Notes: a model not told the origin generated them from the letters alone. A stretch of 64,000 nt of DNA from Blepharisma japonicum (GCA_949751835.1 CATKHK010000033.1:124001-188000), one strand, 5' to 3'. Shown: positions 31,704 through 44,390, counted from the first letter of the stretch. Numbers and translations are program-made.

Positions 31704-34700
31704 TTATTTTAAACTAATTTCCTCTAGCTCGCAACCTTCAGAAGATAGCTCGCCCTTTGAGTTATTAGGAGCTGATATCCCTTCTCTAGTATTGATTTCA
31801 ATAGTTTTACGATTTTTGATTTTTCGAATTAATTTTAATATTAACAGATAGTAGCTATATAGTAGAAATATTAAAGTGGCTAAAATTGCAATGAGCTGGC
31901 AAGTTTCTCTCCCAGAAACTGATAACTTTGTATCTACAAAAGGTATTACAATTATAAAAAGTATAGTAACTAAAATTTCTGATGAGATTTCAACCTCATT
32001 ATCAAATTTATCTTTATAAGGATTGCATTTGATCAAAAAGATTAATGTCAGCAACGAACAGCAAGCATTTAAAATTGATTGTAACAAAGGCCAATCATAC
32101 AAGTTGTAGAGTGATATAACATAAACTGTTCTTCGAATAAAGAATATAGGAAAATAGCACATGCTCAAAATTCCCTTCTCACAATGAAAAACTTCTACCA
32201 GTGTTGAGAATTTTTTGTAGAATTTTTCATTTTTCAGCACGATATTTTCTTTATTGCTTCACAGAATCCAAAATATCAATACATTTATGACTAAGCCCAA
32301 AATAAACAGAGTCCATGCAAGAATAAAATCTAGCACAAAATTTGGGTCATTTCCGTTGTAATTATTCACTCCAATAACAATCCCGCAGAAAGCTAGAATA
32401 TAGATTTCAGCCAATAGTCTAATTAGTCAATTATACTTAAAATTCACCAGAACTTTATCGCTAAGCAATATTTTGATTTTTTGGTGAGGTATAAATTCAT
32501 GTACAAGCCAAATTACATTCCATATTGTTAGAAACACAAGAGTTAAAAATATCATACCTCCTGCAGATATAAAAAATAATCCAGACTTGTAGCCATAAGT
32601 GCTAAACCTTGGAAGTGGTATATTTCCCACTTCAGAGCTCCCATAAATTATTGCTCCTAAATTTGGAATTCAAGTATATGAAATAAAGCCTTTAAACATA
32701 TTATATAAGTCGGTTGGAATTTGTATATTTTGTAGAGGCATAAAAGCAATAATCTGAACAGTGTTGACATATGTTCATAATGTAGTTGACTTCCGAAGCA
32801 TAATATAAGATACTCCACCATAAAGTAGCAATAAAGAAGTTAATATAGTTTGAAGAGTTTTCGGGAATATATTTGCAACAAAATCCATTGCAGTTTTGCT
32901 GTCATCATTTGAGCTTGATATATTATGAGTAAAAAGACGCTGTTGTATAACTGATCCAGAAATTCCATATTTTGGAGACGTAATATACACTTGAAGTATT
33001 CCGTTTTCTAAATTTGAAGGATTAAAGCTGACAGAAATCTGATATGAAGAAAGAGAAATAAACTCTAATTCGAAAAATGTTGCTGCTTGGTAGTTGTCAA
33101 TTATTGTAAGATTTAAATCAGCTTCAGTTAGAGATTCTGATAGGTTTTCGCTGAAAGTGAGATATATAACTTTGTTTGAATATTTTTCATCTACTGATAT
33201 ATCGCTTGAAATGCAAGTGCTGTAGGATTCTTTCATTCCCAAAGGACATATGCAAATGCTTCCTTCTAGGATTTTTGGGGCAAAGCAAGAAATACAGTTA
33301 TCAGGAGTGCTTAGGCATGCCTGACAGCCTGGATCGCTGCAGTCAATGCATTGAGAATTCTCTAAAGCAGCAAATCCACAGCTACAGTGTCCATCCTCAT
33401 TTAATGTTAGCTCTGAATCGCAAGATGTGCAAGAATACATTCCAGAACCTGAGCAAGTCAAGCATGAGGGATCACAATCTTCACACTCTATAGGACTCAT
33501 TTGTGCTATATATTGATTAGATTGGCACTCACAGTATCCAGGATTATCATTTATAGTAATTTCTTCATTTGCACAAAGTAAACAGTCATCATAATTTGGA
33601 CCGGTGCAGCTAGCACAGCTAGGATGACAATTATCACAAGTAAATGGATCTGCAGATTTAACATACTGATTGGTTGCAGCACATATACAAGATCCATAGG
33701 AAGAATCCAAAATTCTTGAGCCATCTGCACAAAGCACACATTCTGAAGATGAAGGCCCAACACAAGTTAAACAGCTTGGGTCACATCATATAAGGCACCC
33801 AGTCCAGTCATCACATAAAAAGCATGATTGGGATTCGCATAAATTGCAAACTGTATCATCTCTGACACATCCAATATTTGAACACTCCGATGCGCAGCTT
33901 ACCCATGCACTACCGTTTCAATACTTGCTAATACCTTGAGTCGACAAGCAGCCAATAGTTATAGATGGACATATTCCACAGCTACAGTATGATATATCAA
34001 TCGAGGTAGGATTATTTGCGATATTCCAAGATTTTAAGCTATAAAGATAGCCGTTAAAAAAATTAAAAAAGCTTGACATACTTCTTTGAGCACCAACTGT
34101 TATTGAATAGTCAGAAATCAGGTCTATGAATGCCCCGCGAGCTAACTTAGTAGAAGAAGCCATGCCATTTTTATAGAATATTATATAAGAATATGGGGTA
34201 CTATATGATACAGAAAATGCCAAGTTATATCATTGAGTCCCATCAATTGGAGAATCAAAAATTATAGGAGAAGTCGTTGTAGTTTCTGACCCAAGAGTGA
34301 GATATAAAACGAGCTGTGGCTTTTTATCGCTATTGATTTCAAATTTCATAATTACGTCAGGATCTAATACTTGTTTAGACATAATGACTCCTGTTTGAGT
34401 ATTAGGTGCATACAATCAGCTTGATAAGGAAAAATCAGAGTTATACATGATTGAAACACCTAAAGGAAATTGCATTAGAGACTGGCCATTGAAATAATAG
34501 CCACGATTTTTGACTGCTCGAGGAGAATCAATACTATAATTTGGATAAAAAGAATTAGAAGTTCCAGCCATAACATTTGTTCCATGAATTCCATCAGAAA
34601 CTAGTCCTTTGATTTGGTCAAATGTGAATGAAAAAATATAGCCAGAGCTGCTATCAAAAACACATTGAGAGGATCCATTATCTGAAGAGCCAGCGGGGCA

Positions 34701-36593
34701 TTGTTTCAAGCATGAGGTTGAGGTAGGCCCTAATAAATACCCAGTTTTGCAGGCACTGCAGGTTGAGAATGAACTGCAGCTTAAGCAATTATCTAAGCAA
34801 AGAATGCAATCTGTACCTCGAACGCATGATTCAGTGCACGATGCAAAAAGGCAAGAGTGGCATGTTTCTGTTATGGCTCTATATTGATTATAGTTTATTC
34901 CACAATCAATGCTTGGGCATATATTGCTACTGGGGCATGCTGAGCACTCCCCTTTGCAGCTTATTGTCTTATAGTCAGCTAATAAATGGCTAGCCGAATA
35001 GTCACTTCAGATAATAAAATTATACAAAAACCCTTTAAAGCCTTCATTTATGCCTCCAAGAGAGCTTGGAAAGCGGCCTATGAATAAATCAAAACTATCG
35101 TTCACATAATAGCCATCCACATTATAAACTGATACAGCAGATGTAAAGTCAGCTTCATTATTAATAGTAACCGTATAGTAAGCTAGAAATCCATCGGTAG
35201 ACTGCGAGGCATATATATAAACTCATTCATCCCAAGGGACTAAAACGTTATTATTTTCAGCTGATTTATACAAAGGATACTGAAAATCTAGGCTTAAAAT
35301 AAAATAATTACCCCCATTCTGAGCGCTAAAAATATACCATGGGGCGCTCAAAATATCAAAATAAAATCACCCAGAAACAACAGTTCAAACTGGAAGCTGT
35401 AAATTTATTTCCATGTAAGAGTAAAGGTCGAAATAGTACCCTTTATTTAGAGCAGGAGTTGGAGGCTTTGAGCTTGAATCGTCAGTTGCTAGATTTCACC
35501 CATAAGGGGAATTGCTCATTGTTTCGGACATTGGCAAATATAGTGCATAGGAGCTTGTTTTCGTGCAAACTTGCAGAGTAGAGTCTTCTGATGTTCCTTG
35601 TGGACACATTGAATAACACATTCCTTGGTATAAGAAAGTGCCAGTAGTGCAGCTAGTACACCCAAATCATTTATTATTATTTTGGTTTTCACAGTATAAA
35701 CAATTTTGATTACCACACCCAAAACCAGTAAGGCATTTCCCTTCAGCAGGACAAGTTGAACAGCCTGAGTCACATGATGTTGATCAATCAAAATTTAAAT
35801 ATGAATCATCATATCCAGATGTTGCGACAAAATCATACAAAAACCCAGTAAACCCTTCTTTATTTACTGATAAAGGCGGGGCACCAAGATAAAGCCTACT
35901 TGCTGAATCAATCATATAAGAGTCACTGTCCCATGCCTTTGTTGCTGAAATCGGATTATTTGCATTCATCGATACTGTAAAAGTAAGATAAGTCCCATCA
36001 AATTTTTTTGAAACATAAAAATAGGTTCATGCCATAGTAGGAAAATGAGTAGTTTCTGTAACTAGTTGATTGAACTCAAGATAGTTGTCTTTTATATAAA
36101 TGGACTCAGAATTTCAAGAAAAAATCTGAAGTCAAGATGAATTTATACGATTCAAGTAAATCCAAGCAGAAATAACATAGTAATAAGGTATAAGAACATC
36201 ATAATACATGCGTGAACATTTTTGAAAATAAAAACTAGCATATTCGCTATCATAAAATGGCCCATTAACACAAGGAGAGCTTCAGTCAAGAACTATTCCT
36301 AGATTGTCCGGCTCATTTGAATGACTTAGCTCAAATCATAGAGGGTAAAAGTTAGAAACACTGCAAACACCATTTGTTGAATCTGGATATGTTCCAACCG
36401 GGCAAGCGTTTCAACATAAGTCTTCATATAAATATAAACCTGACGGGCAACCGCTGCATCCAAACCAAGTATTCGAAGAAGAGCTCATGCAAGTTGTACA
36501 AACTGCAGATATTGGGCAAGTAACTTGAAGATTTCGGCTAATTGAAGAGCCTTCAGATATCACAATAGATAAGATAATTACAAATATTGGCAT
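31704..36593 (-). CDS. Giant cysteine-rich LamG-like multi-span surface protein
   Basis: 1629 residues in a single frame with dozens of TGA=Trp codons and no intron. A signal peptide (MPIFVIILSIVISEGSS) is followed by three tandem modules, each a short Cys-rich knot (GCTSCTTGTFLYQGMCYSMC type) plus a ~190-residue LamG/concanavalin-like beta domain ending in a G-F-x-G-F-L-Y-D/N-F motif. Furin-like CxxCxxxC repeats span about 860-1160 (DPSCLTCVGPSSSECVLCA). Then comes a Ca2+-binding-like beta region and about seven or eight membrane spans (1250-1590), and a polar cytosolic tail. It may be an adhesion or sensory receptor. It lies 20 bp from the F-box stop and 49 bp from the second F-box copy. 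Confidence 0.88.
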
Positions 36594-36917
36594 TATTAAA
36601 TTATATGAGCAGCTAAAATTTGAATATTATTTTATATTATTAATGGAAAGAATACCAAGACCAGTTCTCTCAGAAATTTTGAGTCAGGTTGGATCATTTG
36701 ATCAAGTTATTATACTCTCTTTGGTTTGCAAAAAATGAAATGAAATAATTTCTAACTGGAATCATGAGATATCTTTTCAAAATATCCCCTATGACAAAGC
36801 CAAGCCTTGGATAATTCGCTCATATATAACAAAAGTGCTAACAAATAAATTCTTGAAAGCGAAATGAAAATTAGTATCACTTGACCTTAAATGTGTGAAT
36901 GTGAATGCAGGATTCTA

Positions 36918-37352
36918 CATAAATAAAATGTTCTATCACAAAACTAGCTGCTCACATTATGACTGAGTTTGAAGTCTTAAATTCAATGACAGAAAAAGGG
37001 ATTTATTGATCTTTGATGTTTACAATCAAATAAGTTTTGTGATTTTATGTGATTCGGCTGTGTCGATTTTTCGATCAGTGCTTTTTTCAATATCAAGAAA
37101 TCCACATTTTCCGAACGACAAATGTAGTCAAGAAGCCCAGTATATATAATATTGATATATTAGATGGGCAGTTGCTCAATTTCACTCAAGCTTAATGGTG
37201 TGCACGAGATCAATGCAGAACAAGCTATCTAAGGAGGCAGTAGCCTTGCGACGTAAAGCCTTTATAGTTGATAGGAGGTTATTTGTTAATCACATAGCCA
37301 AGCCTCGTTTTGGTTCTGGCTATAATTAAGAATTTAGAATGTAAGGATTCTA
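36918..37352. mobile_element. 435-bp insertion with short flanking direct repeat
   Basis: The DNA is absent from the paralogous F-box gene and bounded by the direct repeat AGGATTCTA at 36909-36917 and 37344-37352. The match extends imperfectly to about 15 bp (GAATGCAGGATTCTA versus GAATGTAAGGATTCTA). Base composition is less AT-rich at its right end (GGAGGCAGTAGCCTTGCGAC). It encodes two short open stretches, one (RWAVAQFHSSLMV) faintly like a transposase tail, but I cannot assign a family. The repeat includes TA, so a retained internal eliminated sequence is also possible. Confidence 0.55.
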
Positions 37353-38354
37353 GCAAATTTAATTATCGCGCAGCCAAATCTTAGAAAACTGAATTTATCT
37401 AGCTCTAGGACAGATTTTGAAAAGCTTTCTCATTTACTCAAACTTAAAAAATCTGATTACTTAAAAAAGAATAAAATTGAAATTTTACTTCAACTTGAAG
37501 AGCTAATATGTACTAATCTGACGTCTTTTGGTAAATATGTGATTAATTTGCTTAATATGTTTCCAAAATTGAAAAAATTAAATATCGGAAATTGTGTTTT
37601 ATCAATAGCTTTATTTTTATTTCTATTACAAAATTTTAAAAATATAGAGTTCTTAGAAGTTTCGGTCTGTTACAGTATAAATGAATATAAACTAAAAGCC
37701 CTAAAAAATGCTCTCCAAAATTCAAATTTAAAATTTTGACTTGTAAATGCTCCTAGTGAATGAATATTTTTGTTCAAAGATATTAAAATATGCGTATACA
37801 ATTATGATATTTGATTAAGTGAAAAGATCGATTTAGAAGAAATAAATAAATGATTAAAACTTGGAGGAGATATAAATTCATGCTACAAATATATTAACAA
37901 TCTGATTGAAAAATATGATGATGATTTCCTAATTCAAGCTTTTCAAATATTTATAGAGAACGGAATAGATAAATGATTTCATGAATGCAGTAATTCTTTC
38001 CTAATTAGCAATTGTAATTATATTGCTCATGCTATATTAAAAGGAAAACTAAAGTTATTTTGGTATCTTTTTGACATGAATTTTCATTTTTTCGATTGCA
38101 AATACTTTAATATTCTGACTTCTCGCCCAGAAATTATCAATGAATTAATAATACTTAATCAAAAAATTAAAATAAAGCTTTCAGGTGAAAAAATTTATAG
38201 AGCTGTACAGTTTAATATGATAAAGCACAATAAAGAATATTTAATGCCTCTAGTTGATCTCATGACTCCTTATTCGGGATACCCAACTACTATCAAGAAA
38301 TTTTTAGGCTTTTCAATGTTTCAGATACTGAGAGATTATAGCTCATGCGTTTAA

Positions 38355-38754
38355 CTAATATTATTGAGATGATCTAGGCCTTTTTATACGCTTAATTAGA
38401 ATATATTTCTCAACTAGGCCAGTCTGCTCATGGGAAAATAATTTAATTTATTAAATTTAATTAGATAAACAAGTTTTAGTGTTAATTTTTCTATATAACA
38501 TTTTTTGAAAATAAAATCTTAGTTATTTCGATATTAAAAATACATTTACGATTAATAAAATTGCTTATAAATATAAATTAAGTTTTTTATTTAATAATTT
38601 TGCGATATTAAATTAAACGAAAAATTTTAAACGTTTCTGTTATTAGGATATTGGCCAAAGGATTCTATTATATATGCCTTTTGTAGGCTACCTATATGTA
38701 ATTAATACTACCTCGTAAGCTATAATATCTGTTACAGCAATTCTTGAATTTAAA
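38355..38754. other. Unrelated AT-rich DNA inside the broken F-box copy
   Basis: No similarity to the intact paralogue is seen here, and no gene. It separates the LRR/middle part from the ankyrin remnant and may be a second insertion or simply decayed DNA. Confidence 0.45.
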
Positions 38755-39164
38755 TATAACTGCAGCACTTATTCGTAAAGGGTTCAGCACAGATACTAAA
38801 GATTTGATGGGTAATACAGCTCTTTTACATGTCGCTAAATATTGGAATATTGATATTTTGAAATATTTAATTGAAAATAGAAACCTTAAACACTATATAA
38901 ATTTTATAATATAAGAGTTGATTAATTAAAGGGCCGATTTTTTAAGTAAAGAAATGAATAATCTCACATCTTTAGAATATGCCAGTAAGTTAAGAAACTT
39001 GATATAATGGAGATATTAAAATAGGCTGCAGAAAATATAGAAAGAAAATAATTATAATTAAAATGAGAAATAATAAAAATACTTTTGAGTTTCCATAGAA
39101 CTTTGGCCTTCTACAAATTTAAATTATATTCTATTAAATTGTAATTTTTCTTTATATATTTATA

Positions 39165-39260
39165 ATGGAAAAATTCCAACGCCAGTGCTTTCTGATATAT
39201 CAGTCAAGTTGATTCAATCTATTAAGTTATTATAGCGCGCATACTGCTATAGCTCTAATT
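39165..39260 (+). pseudogene. Third F-box copy, N-terminal fragment
   Basis: ATGGAAAAATTCCAACGCC and GTGCTTTCTGATATATCAG match the first codons of the intact gene (ATGGAAAAAATACCTAGGCC; GTTCTTTCTGACATCCTTAG). The frame is lost within ~15 codons and similarity fades by 39260. Confidence 0.65.
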
Positions 39261-39398
39261 AAAAAAACCTTTCAATTGTCTTTAGGTTTTATCAATTGCA
39301 GTTTGATGACTCAGCCCTCTTAAATTTTAATTAATTAATAAAAATAATTTTTTACAAAGAATTTCGGAATATCTATAAGATAGTTACATATTACATCA

Positions 39399-40490
39399 TT
39401 AATTAAATGAAATATGCTGAGCTGTATCAGATCTTTCCCTAGATTTATTTAAAAAATCCATCAGCATATCTTTTCTATGCTGGATGACATCTTCAACAAC
39501 TGTAGTTTCTTTAGCTCCTCTTTTTGGAAAAACAGACAAAGGACTTACTCTATTAAGATGCAAATCTTTTTTCTCATCTCTTCTTGATCTATCTGTAAGT
39601 TGAGTTCTCAAAACTTGCAGATGACCTCTTAAAGGTGACTTTGACCTTGATTTTAGCTTTGATGTGCTAGCAATTTGAGTTATCTTTTCAATTTTTTTAA
39701 TTAACTTGTCGTTTTCTCTTTCAAGTTTGTCCTTTTTGGGCAAAGTCCTATTAAGGAGTTTTGGCACCACAAACTTAGCAGGTGTCATTGGGCGAATTAA
39801 ATCAGGCAGCTTAAGATTTTGATTCAAAATCTGGTGCTCCTTAAAAATCCTAATCATCCACCCACTATATGCAGTTCTTGGTGGCTCACCTAAATGAAGT
39901 TTGCTATGAAGGTTTAAAGCTGTAAACCATGAAGCCTGAGACATGTCTGTATAAATTGATTTTACAAGCCTTAAATATTCATTAATAAGCCCACTTTTCG
40001 TAACTGTATCTAAACACTCAAATAAGCCATCATAAAACTCACAAAAAGTTATTCCAAGCCTATCTTGAAAATCAATATTTGTATCATTTAAAGCATAATC
40101 TCTTGCGAATTCACTTTTTGGTGACCCTAAAAATGCTTGATAAAGATTTTCAAATAATGATGAATAAACTATCCGAGATAAAGCTCGCAAATTGAGTGGG
40201 TTGAGAAGCTGCCATAATGTGAAAGTACTTCATAGAAGCTGCTCATTTTGCTTTATGGCAAATCGCTTACCTAGCTGAGAGAAAGAGTAGGAGTCTGCAG
40301 CTTCTACATTGGGCCTGTGAATTGTTAAGAAGTTTTCACCATAAAGAAATTCATGCTCAATTTTTCATTCTGTTGAAGATGAAGGAACTCTTGAAGTTCG
40401 CCATTTTGATGAGGATCGAAGAGGCGAATAAGGTCGAGAAATAATCACAATTTCTTTTGAAAGTGTTGGGTCTAATTCGAATTCCATCAT
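39399..40490 (-). CDS. Hypothetical protein, 363 aa
   Basis: ATG at 40490 (MMEFELDPTLSKEIVIISRP) and one frame with TGA=Trp to the TAA at 39399. The middle (about 95-200) is a predicted helical region with aromatic residues (LYQAFLGSPKSEFARDY, GITFCEFYDGLFECLD, EYLRLVKSIYTDM) that could be a divergent helical or EF-hand-like fold. The C-terminal third is basic and disordered (KLKSRSKSPLRG). It resembles no family I can name with confidence. Confidence 0.8.
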
Positions 40491-40813
40491 TTAGGTAGTT
40501 AAATTATACAAATAAGTGAGGTCTTAAAGTTAAAATTTTGTTGTATTTTTTAATTGTTATTTGGATTTTGACTCATAAATATCACTATTGCTATGTGAGC
40601 TACGATTTAAACTGTATATTATCAATTTAATTTAATTTCTCAACAAATTAAAAATTATAAATCTGATAAAATCTCAAGATTCATATGCAATCTAATCGTT
40701 TTCTCAATTATAGCTTTGTCATTTTTAAAATAAACTTTAAATAATAAATATTTTTCAATTATTGTTATATGAATAAAATCAAAAATAATAGATGATGCTA
40801 TTAATATTCCAAA
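40491..40813. other. Divergent intergenic region, nothing recognised
   Basis: AT-rich spacer between the 363-aa gene and HID1. Confidence 0.5.
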
Positions 40814-42820
40814 ATGGGGAATAGTGACAGTAGATCTACTTTTAGAGAAACAATTGATGGTTTACTAAAGAATAACATCAGCGAATTAGACGGTAGCTAT
40901 TGAATTGAAATTTTCAAAGTTGCTGAAAATGTTGAAGATGTATTTTTCGTGTTTACCCCAACTCTTATAAAAGAGCTGCTTAATAAGCAGCCATTAAACT
41001 TAGAAAGAATGCTTAGAATCGCTACCAATATAATTCAGAGTGTCTCAAAACAAGAAGCAGAATTCGAAAGAATTGTCACGCTAAATTCATTAAGAATCAT
41101 TTCAAGAATCCTCCCCATTCTTTTGGAAATTGAAGAAGGCAGAAAAATCTTATGGAAAAATGACATGAGCTTTGGAATTGCTGATGGATTGATAGGTTTG
41201 CTTTTTACTTACAAATTTGGGACAAGTTGCTCTAGTTTTCTAAGCCCCTATGAGTTTGACATAAATAGATTATGAAATCCTGGTTTATACACTCAAGAAA
41301 CTTCTTATTCTACAGTCCAAATAAATGAAAATCGCATAGAAATTTTAAGAGGAATTTTGGCTTGCTGCTCTCAAACTTTATATAATGATATCAATGAGGC
41401 TGGGACTTATGCAAATCCTTGGTCATGAATGATTACTTCAAATGAGATGAGATTTGGGAAAGACTTGTTTTTTAGCTTAATTAACACAATATTTGCATAT
41501 CCGGCAGAAAAATTCAATTCTACCATCTCTGATCCATTTGGAATGATTGAAAAAGAAGCCTCACTGTCTTGTCAAGTTCTTATAGCACTTTTGGACTCAA
41601 AGACGCCTAATCAACAACAAATACAAGAAAATCCTGAATTAAAAGCAGCCTATGAAATTCTTCAGAAATTACATTCTGAGGTTCAAGGATTTTCAGCTGA
41701 GCTTTCTCCTTTGAAGATTGAAAACACTTTTATGACTTATCTAAAAGAAATCAACGATCCATCACATTTTAAATTTATTGCAAAAAACTTCAGTGCACAA
41801 CTTAATACAGTTGTTGCTTATAATTCTGCTTATTTATTTAGCTCGATTAATGAAGTTCCTTTTTACCAAGAATTATTAGTGCTGCTCTGGCAATTTATTG
41901 ATAATAATCCAAATTTTGAAGAATATTTAATTAAAAAGAAATGCATTTTCAAGATTATCGACATGCTGATTTTTTCTATTTGAAATTTGAAAGAAAATCC
42001 AGGTAAAGTAGGAGTTGTGCAGCTTTGCATATTTATTTTACTGCACTTTTCAAGCCATAGAGAATATTCAATTAAGCTAGCTGAGCCATATGATGGGCAT
42101 CTCAGTTTAAACATTCAAGGGGCCGAATTCTATTATGACTTACTTATTGGAGTTTTCCACAATATCATTCTAAATCACAGCTATTTAATTGAAGCAGTTT
42201 CTACCATAATGATAATTATCCTCAATCATTCAGCATATGTAAAAAAAATAAGTAGCTCATCAGCTATAAAACTTTTCGGAATTTTTGAATATTTTTCGTC
42301 AAAGAAATTCTTATATAAAGAGCCAGGAAACTATGGATATTTATATCAAATATTGGAAGTTTTTAATCATAGGCTTCAATATCAATGGGATGGGAGTTTA
42401 CATTTGATCTATTTAATTATTAGCAAAAGAAATGTTTTTGACAGACTCATCAATATGAAATATGATCGTCATATTGAGTGCACATGGGAAGCTAGTGAAG
42501 ATTGGTTTAGAAAATGAAAAAATGATTTACCTGTTGGCCTGATTTTTCCTTTGCTTCAAGATATGTCGCCGAGGATAGAAAAAATTTGTGCTCAAAATAC
42601 CCAAATTACAGATGCAGAAATCATTGAGTTTTTAAATGGAAGCACGATGGTCGGAATTTTTCCAGTCCCTCATGCGTTGTTTTTTAGGAAATTTCATGCA
42701 ACCAAACAGATTTTAGCATGGCTTTCATCATTATTATGGGGAATTATTTATATTAGAGGGCAAGTCCTTCCTATGTTTGATTTCCGCTCAATAAAATTAT
42801 TCACAGTTTCGATAAACTAA
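40814..42820 (+). CDS. HID1: HID1-family protein (Golgi / dense-core vesicle sorting)
   Basis: 668 residues in one frame with several TGA=Trp codons. It starts MGNSDSRSTFRETIDGLLKN, matching the myristoylated HID1 start MGNSDSKLNFRKAV. Further matches are NSLRIISRILPILLE, NRIEILRGILACCSQTLY, NPWSWMITS, SLINTIFAYPAEKF, and the C-terminal LPVGLIFPLLQDMSPRIE with FFRKFHATKQILAWL. HID1 is a peripheral trans-Golgi protein for secretory-granule and lysosomal sorting. Length is near the usual ~790. This fits a ciliate rich in extrusive pigment granules. Confidence 0.93.
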
Positions 42821-43108
42821 ATTATAGCTGAATTAGATTAATACACTTATTTTAATTAATTCCTATGATATAGCATTGATGGTATATTATATTAGCATTA
42901 TTGATGCTACATTTTAGTTCTAAAATTCGCTTTCTTACGGAACTTATTGAGAAATTATCAAGCATACTTTTATTTTTCAATTTAAGAACAAACAACAAGG
43001 CTTAATTTTTATAGAAAGCTTGATAACTTAAAATATTGCCTGCGAAATGCTCTTTTTTAAGTTCTCAGCTGACAGTTTTTTTAGTAGCATGACTATAATA
43101 ATTATAAA

Positions 43109-43471
43109 ATGGAAGAGCAGAAAGACATGAACAGCATCAAACAAAATGCTGCTGAGGTTGAAGAAAACATCAAAGAGCTTCAAGCAAATTTAAGAGATTA
43201 CAAGCATTTCGTGGAGATTACAAGAGCTGAGCTAGTGTCAATGGAAACAAATATCACCCTTTTAACTGATGATACTCCAAAATCTATTTTCCCACAAATT
43301 GATGAATTATTTACAGATTTAAAGCATGAAATTCAGAACCAGAAAGACCTTAATGATTATGTGCAGAAGCAAATTACAGGTCTCAAAAAAGAAAAGTCAG
43401 TTCTGCTCCAAAATGTAATTGCGAGTAATACAAGATGCCAAATTCTTGATGAAAATGTGGGATATCGATAA
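43109..43471 (+). CDS. Coiled-coil protein, 120 aa
   Basis: An ATG-to-TAA frame of 120 residues with two strongly helical charged segments (NAAEVEENIKELQANLRDYK; DLNDYVQKQITGLKKEKSVL) separated by a Pro-containing turn (DDTPKSIFPQ). Size and the helix-turn-helix hairpin layout recall small coiled-coil co-chaperone or complex subunits, but no family is identified. It contains no TGA codon. The next gene in the same direction is SKP1. Confidence 0.68.
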   Translation: MEEQKDMNSIKQNAAEVEENIKELQANLRDYKHFVEITRAELVSMETNITLLTDDTPKSIFPQIDELFTDLKHEIQNQKDLNDYVQKQITGLKKEKSVLLQNVIASNTRCQILDENVGYR

Positions 43472-43711
43472 AATGAGTGTTTAGAATTAGTTAAGAAAAG
43501 TAAATTTATTTATCTACTGATTAGAATAATGAGCTATTTAAAATATTTCATAGCTTATACTTCGTGAAATCCTATATCAAAAGAAAAGAAACATTTAAGA
43601 AATATATTAATTCTTTGTAATTTAAGGATTCACTACCAAAATCCTTACTATTAAAAGTAATAATAATTAGCAATTAAGAATACCCTATATTAGATCTTAC
43701 TATTTTAAATA

Positions 43712-44230
43712 ATGTCAGACCAACTGATAACATTAGTTACTAAAGAAGGAACTAAAATCACAACTAGTCAAAATTTCAAAAACCTCAGCAACCTTATACA
43801 GAATGTCTTAGAAGACTCAGGCCCAAATGAAGAAATTCCAATTGAATATGTCTCTGAAGATACTCTAAGAAGAATTATAGAATTCGCTGAGCATCATCAA
43901 TTCGTTGCTCCAACTCCTCCGAAAAAACCGATCCCAAGCCGTGATATTTCTAAAGCAATCGAAGATCAATGAGACGTTTCTTTTATTAAATCATTCAACG
44001 ATGATAAATTGACAGAACTAATTCTCGCTGTAAATTATCTTGATTTGAAATCCTTATTGGATATTTGTTGTGCATATATTGCTACAAGGTTTAAAGAAAG
44101 AAGTGTGGAAGAGCTCAGAGAAGAATATAATATTCAAGAGGAATTTACTTTAGATGTTGAGGAAGCTTTGAAAGCGGAACACCCGTGGGTTTTGGAAGCA
44201 GATAATAGAAATAATCAGGATAAAAGTTAG
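43712..44230 (+). CDS. SKP1: SKP1, SCF ubiquitin ligase adaptor
   Basis: 172 residues (usual length ~160). The BTB/POZ fold (LITLVTKEGTKITTS, EEIPIEYVSEDTLRRIIEFA) leads to the Skp1 dimerisation and F-box-binding C-terminus (TELILAVNYLDLKSLLDICC, TRFKERSVEELREEYNI). The conserved Trp before the second domain (EDQ-W-DVSF) is TGA at about 43970. SKP1 links cullin to F-box receptors such as the F-box/ankyrin proteins in this window. Confidence 0.96.
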
Positions 44231-44390
44231 TAGATTTAATACGGTATTAATAGAAATTTGTTTCAGGAAGCATCAGTTTAGTAATTAAATTCTTTAAAAT
44301 TTGTTATAACTGTTAATGGAGGCCTTAAAAGTCAGAAAACTATAGATACTTCATTGCAAAAATTAAATATAGAGGGGGCTTATAATCAGA

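Larger units (their letters stand above)
36643..39058 (+). pseudogene. F-box/ankyrin paralogue, broken by insertion
   Basis: The start (MERIPRPVLSEILSQVG, LSLVCKKWNEIIS) mirrors the intact gene at 29950. Similarity stops at about 36917, resumes at 37344 (RILANLIIAQPNLRKL region) and continues open to TAG/TAA near 38354. After ~400 bp of unrelated DNA, ankyrin-coding remnants reappear at about 38755-39045 (KDLMGNTALLHVAKYWNIDI). The N-terminal frame now ends at 37149 after 168 codons, half of them from the insert. A shortened F-box peptide could still be made, but the full protein cannot. Confidence 0.85.

Noticed and set aside
33176-33493. Plus-strand Cys-rich frame.
   Set aside because: It lies opposite the furin-like repeats of the giant receptor and has no independent support.
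35516-35791. Minus-strand frame of 91 codons in a different frame from the giant gene.
   Set aside because: The receptor frame is open through the same region and keeps the Cys spacing.
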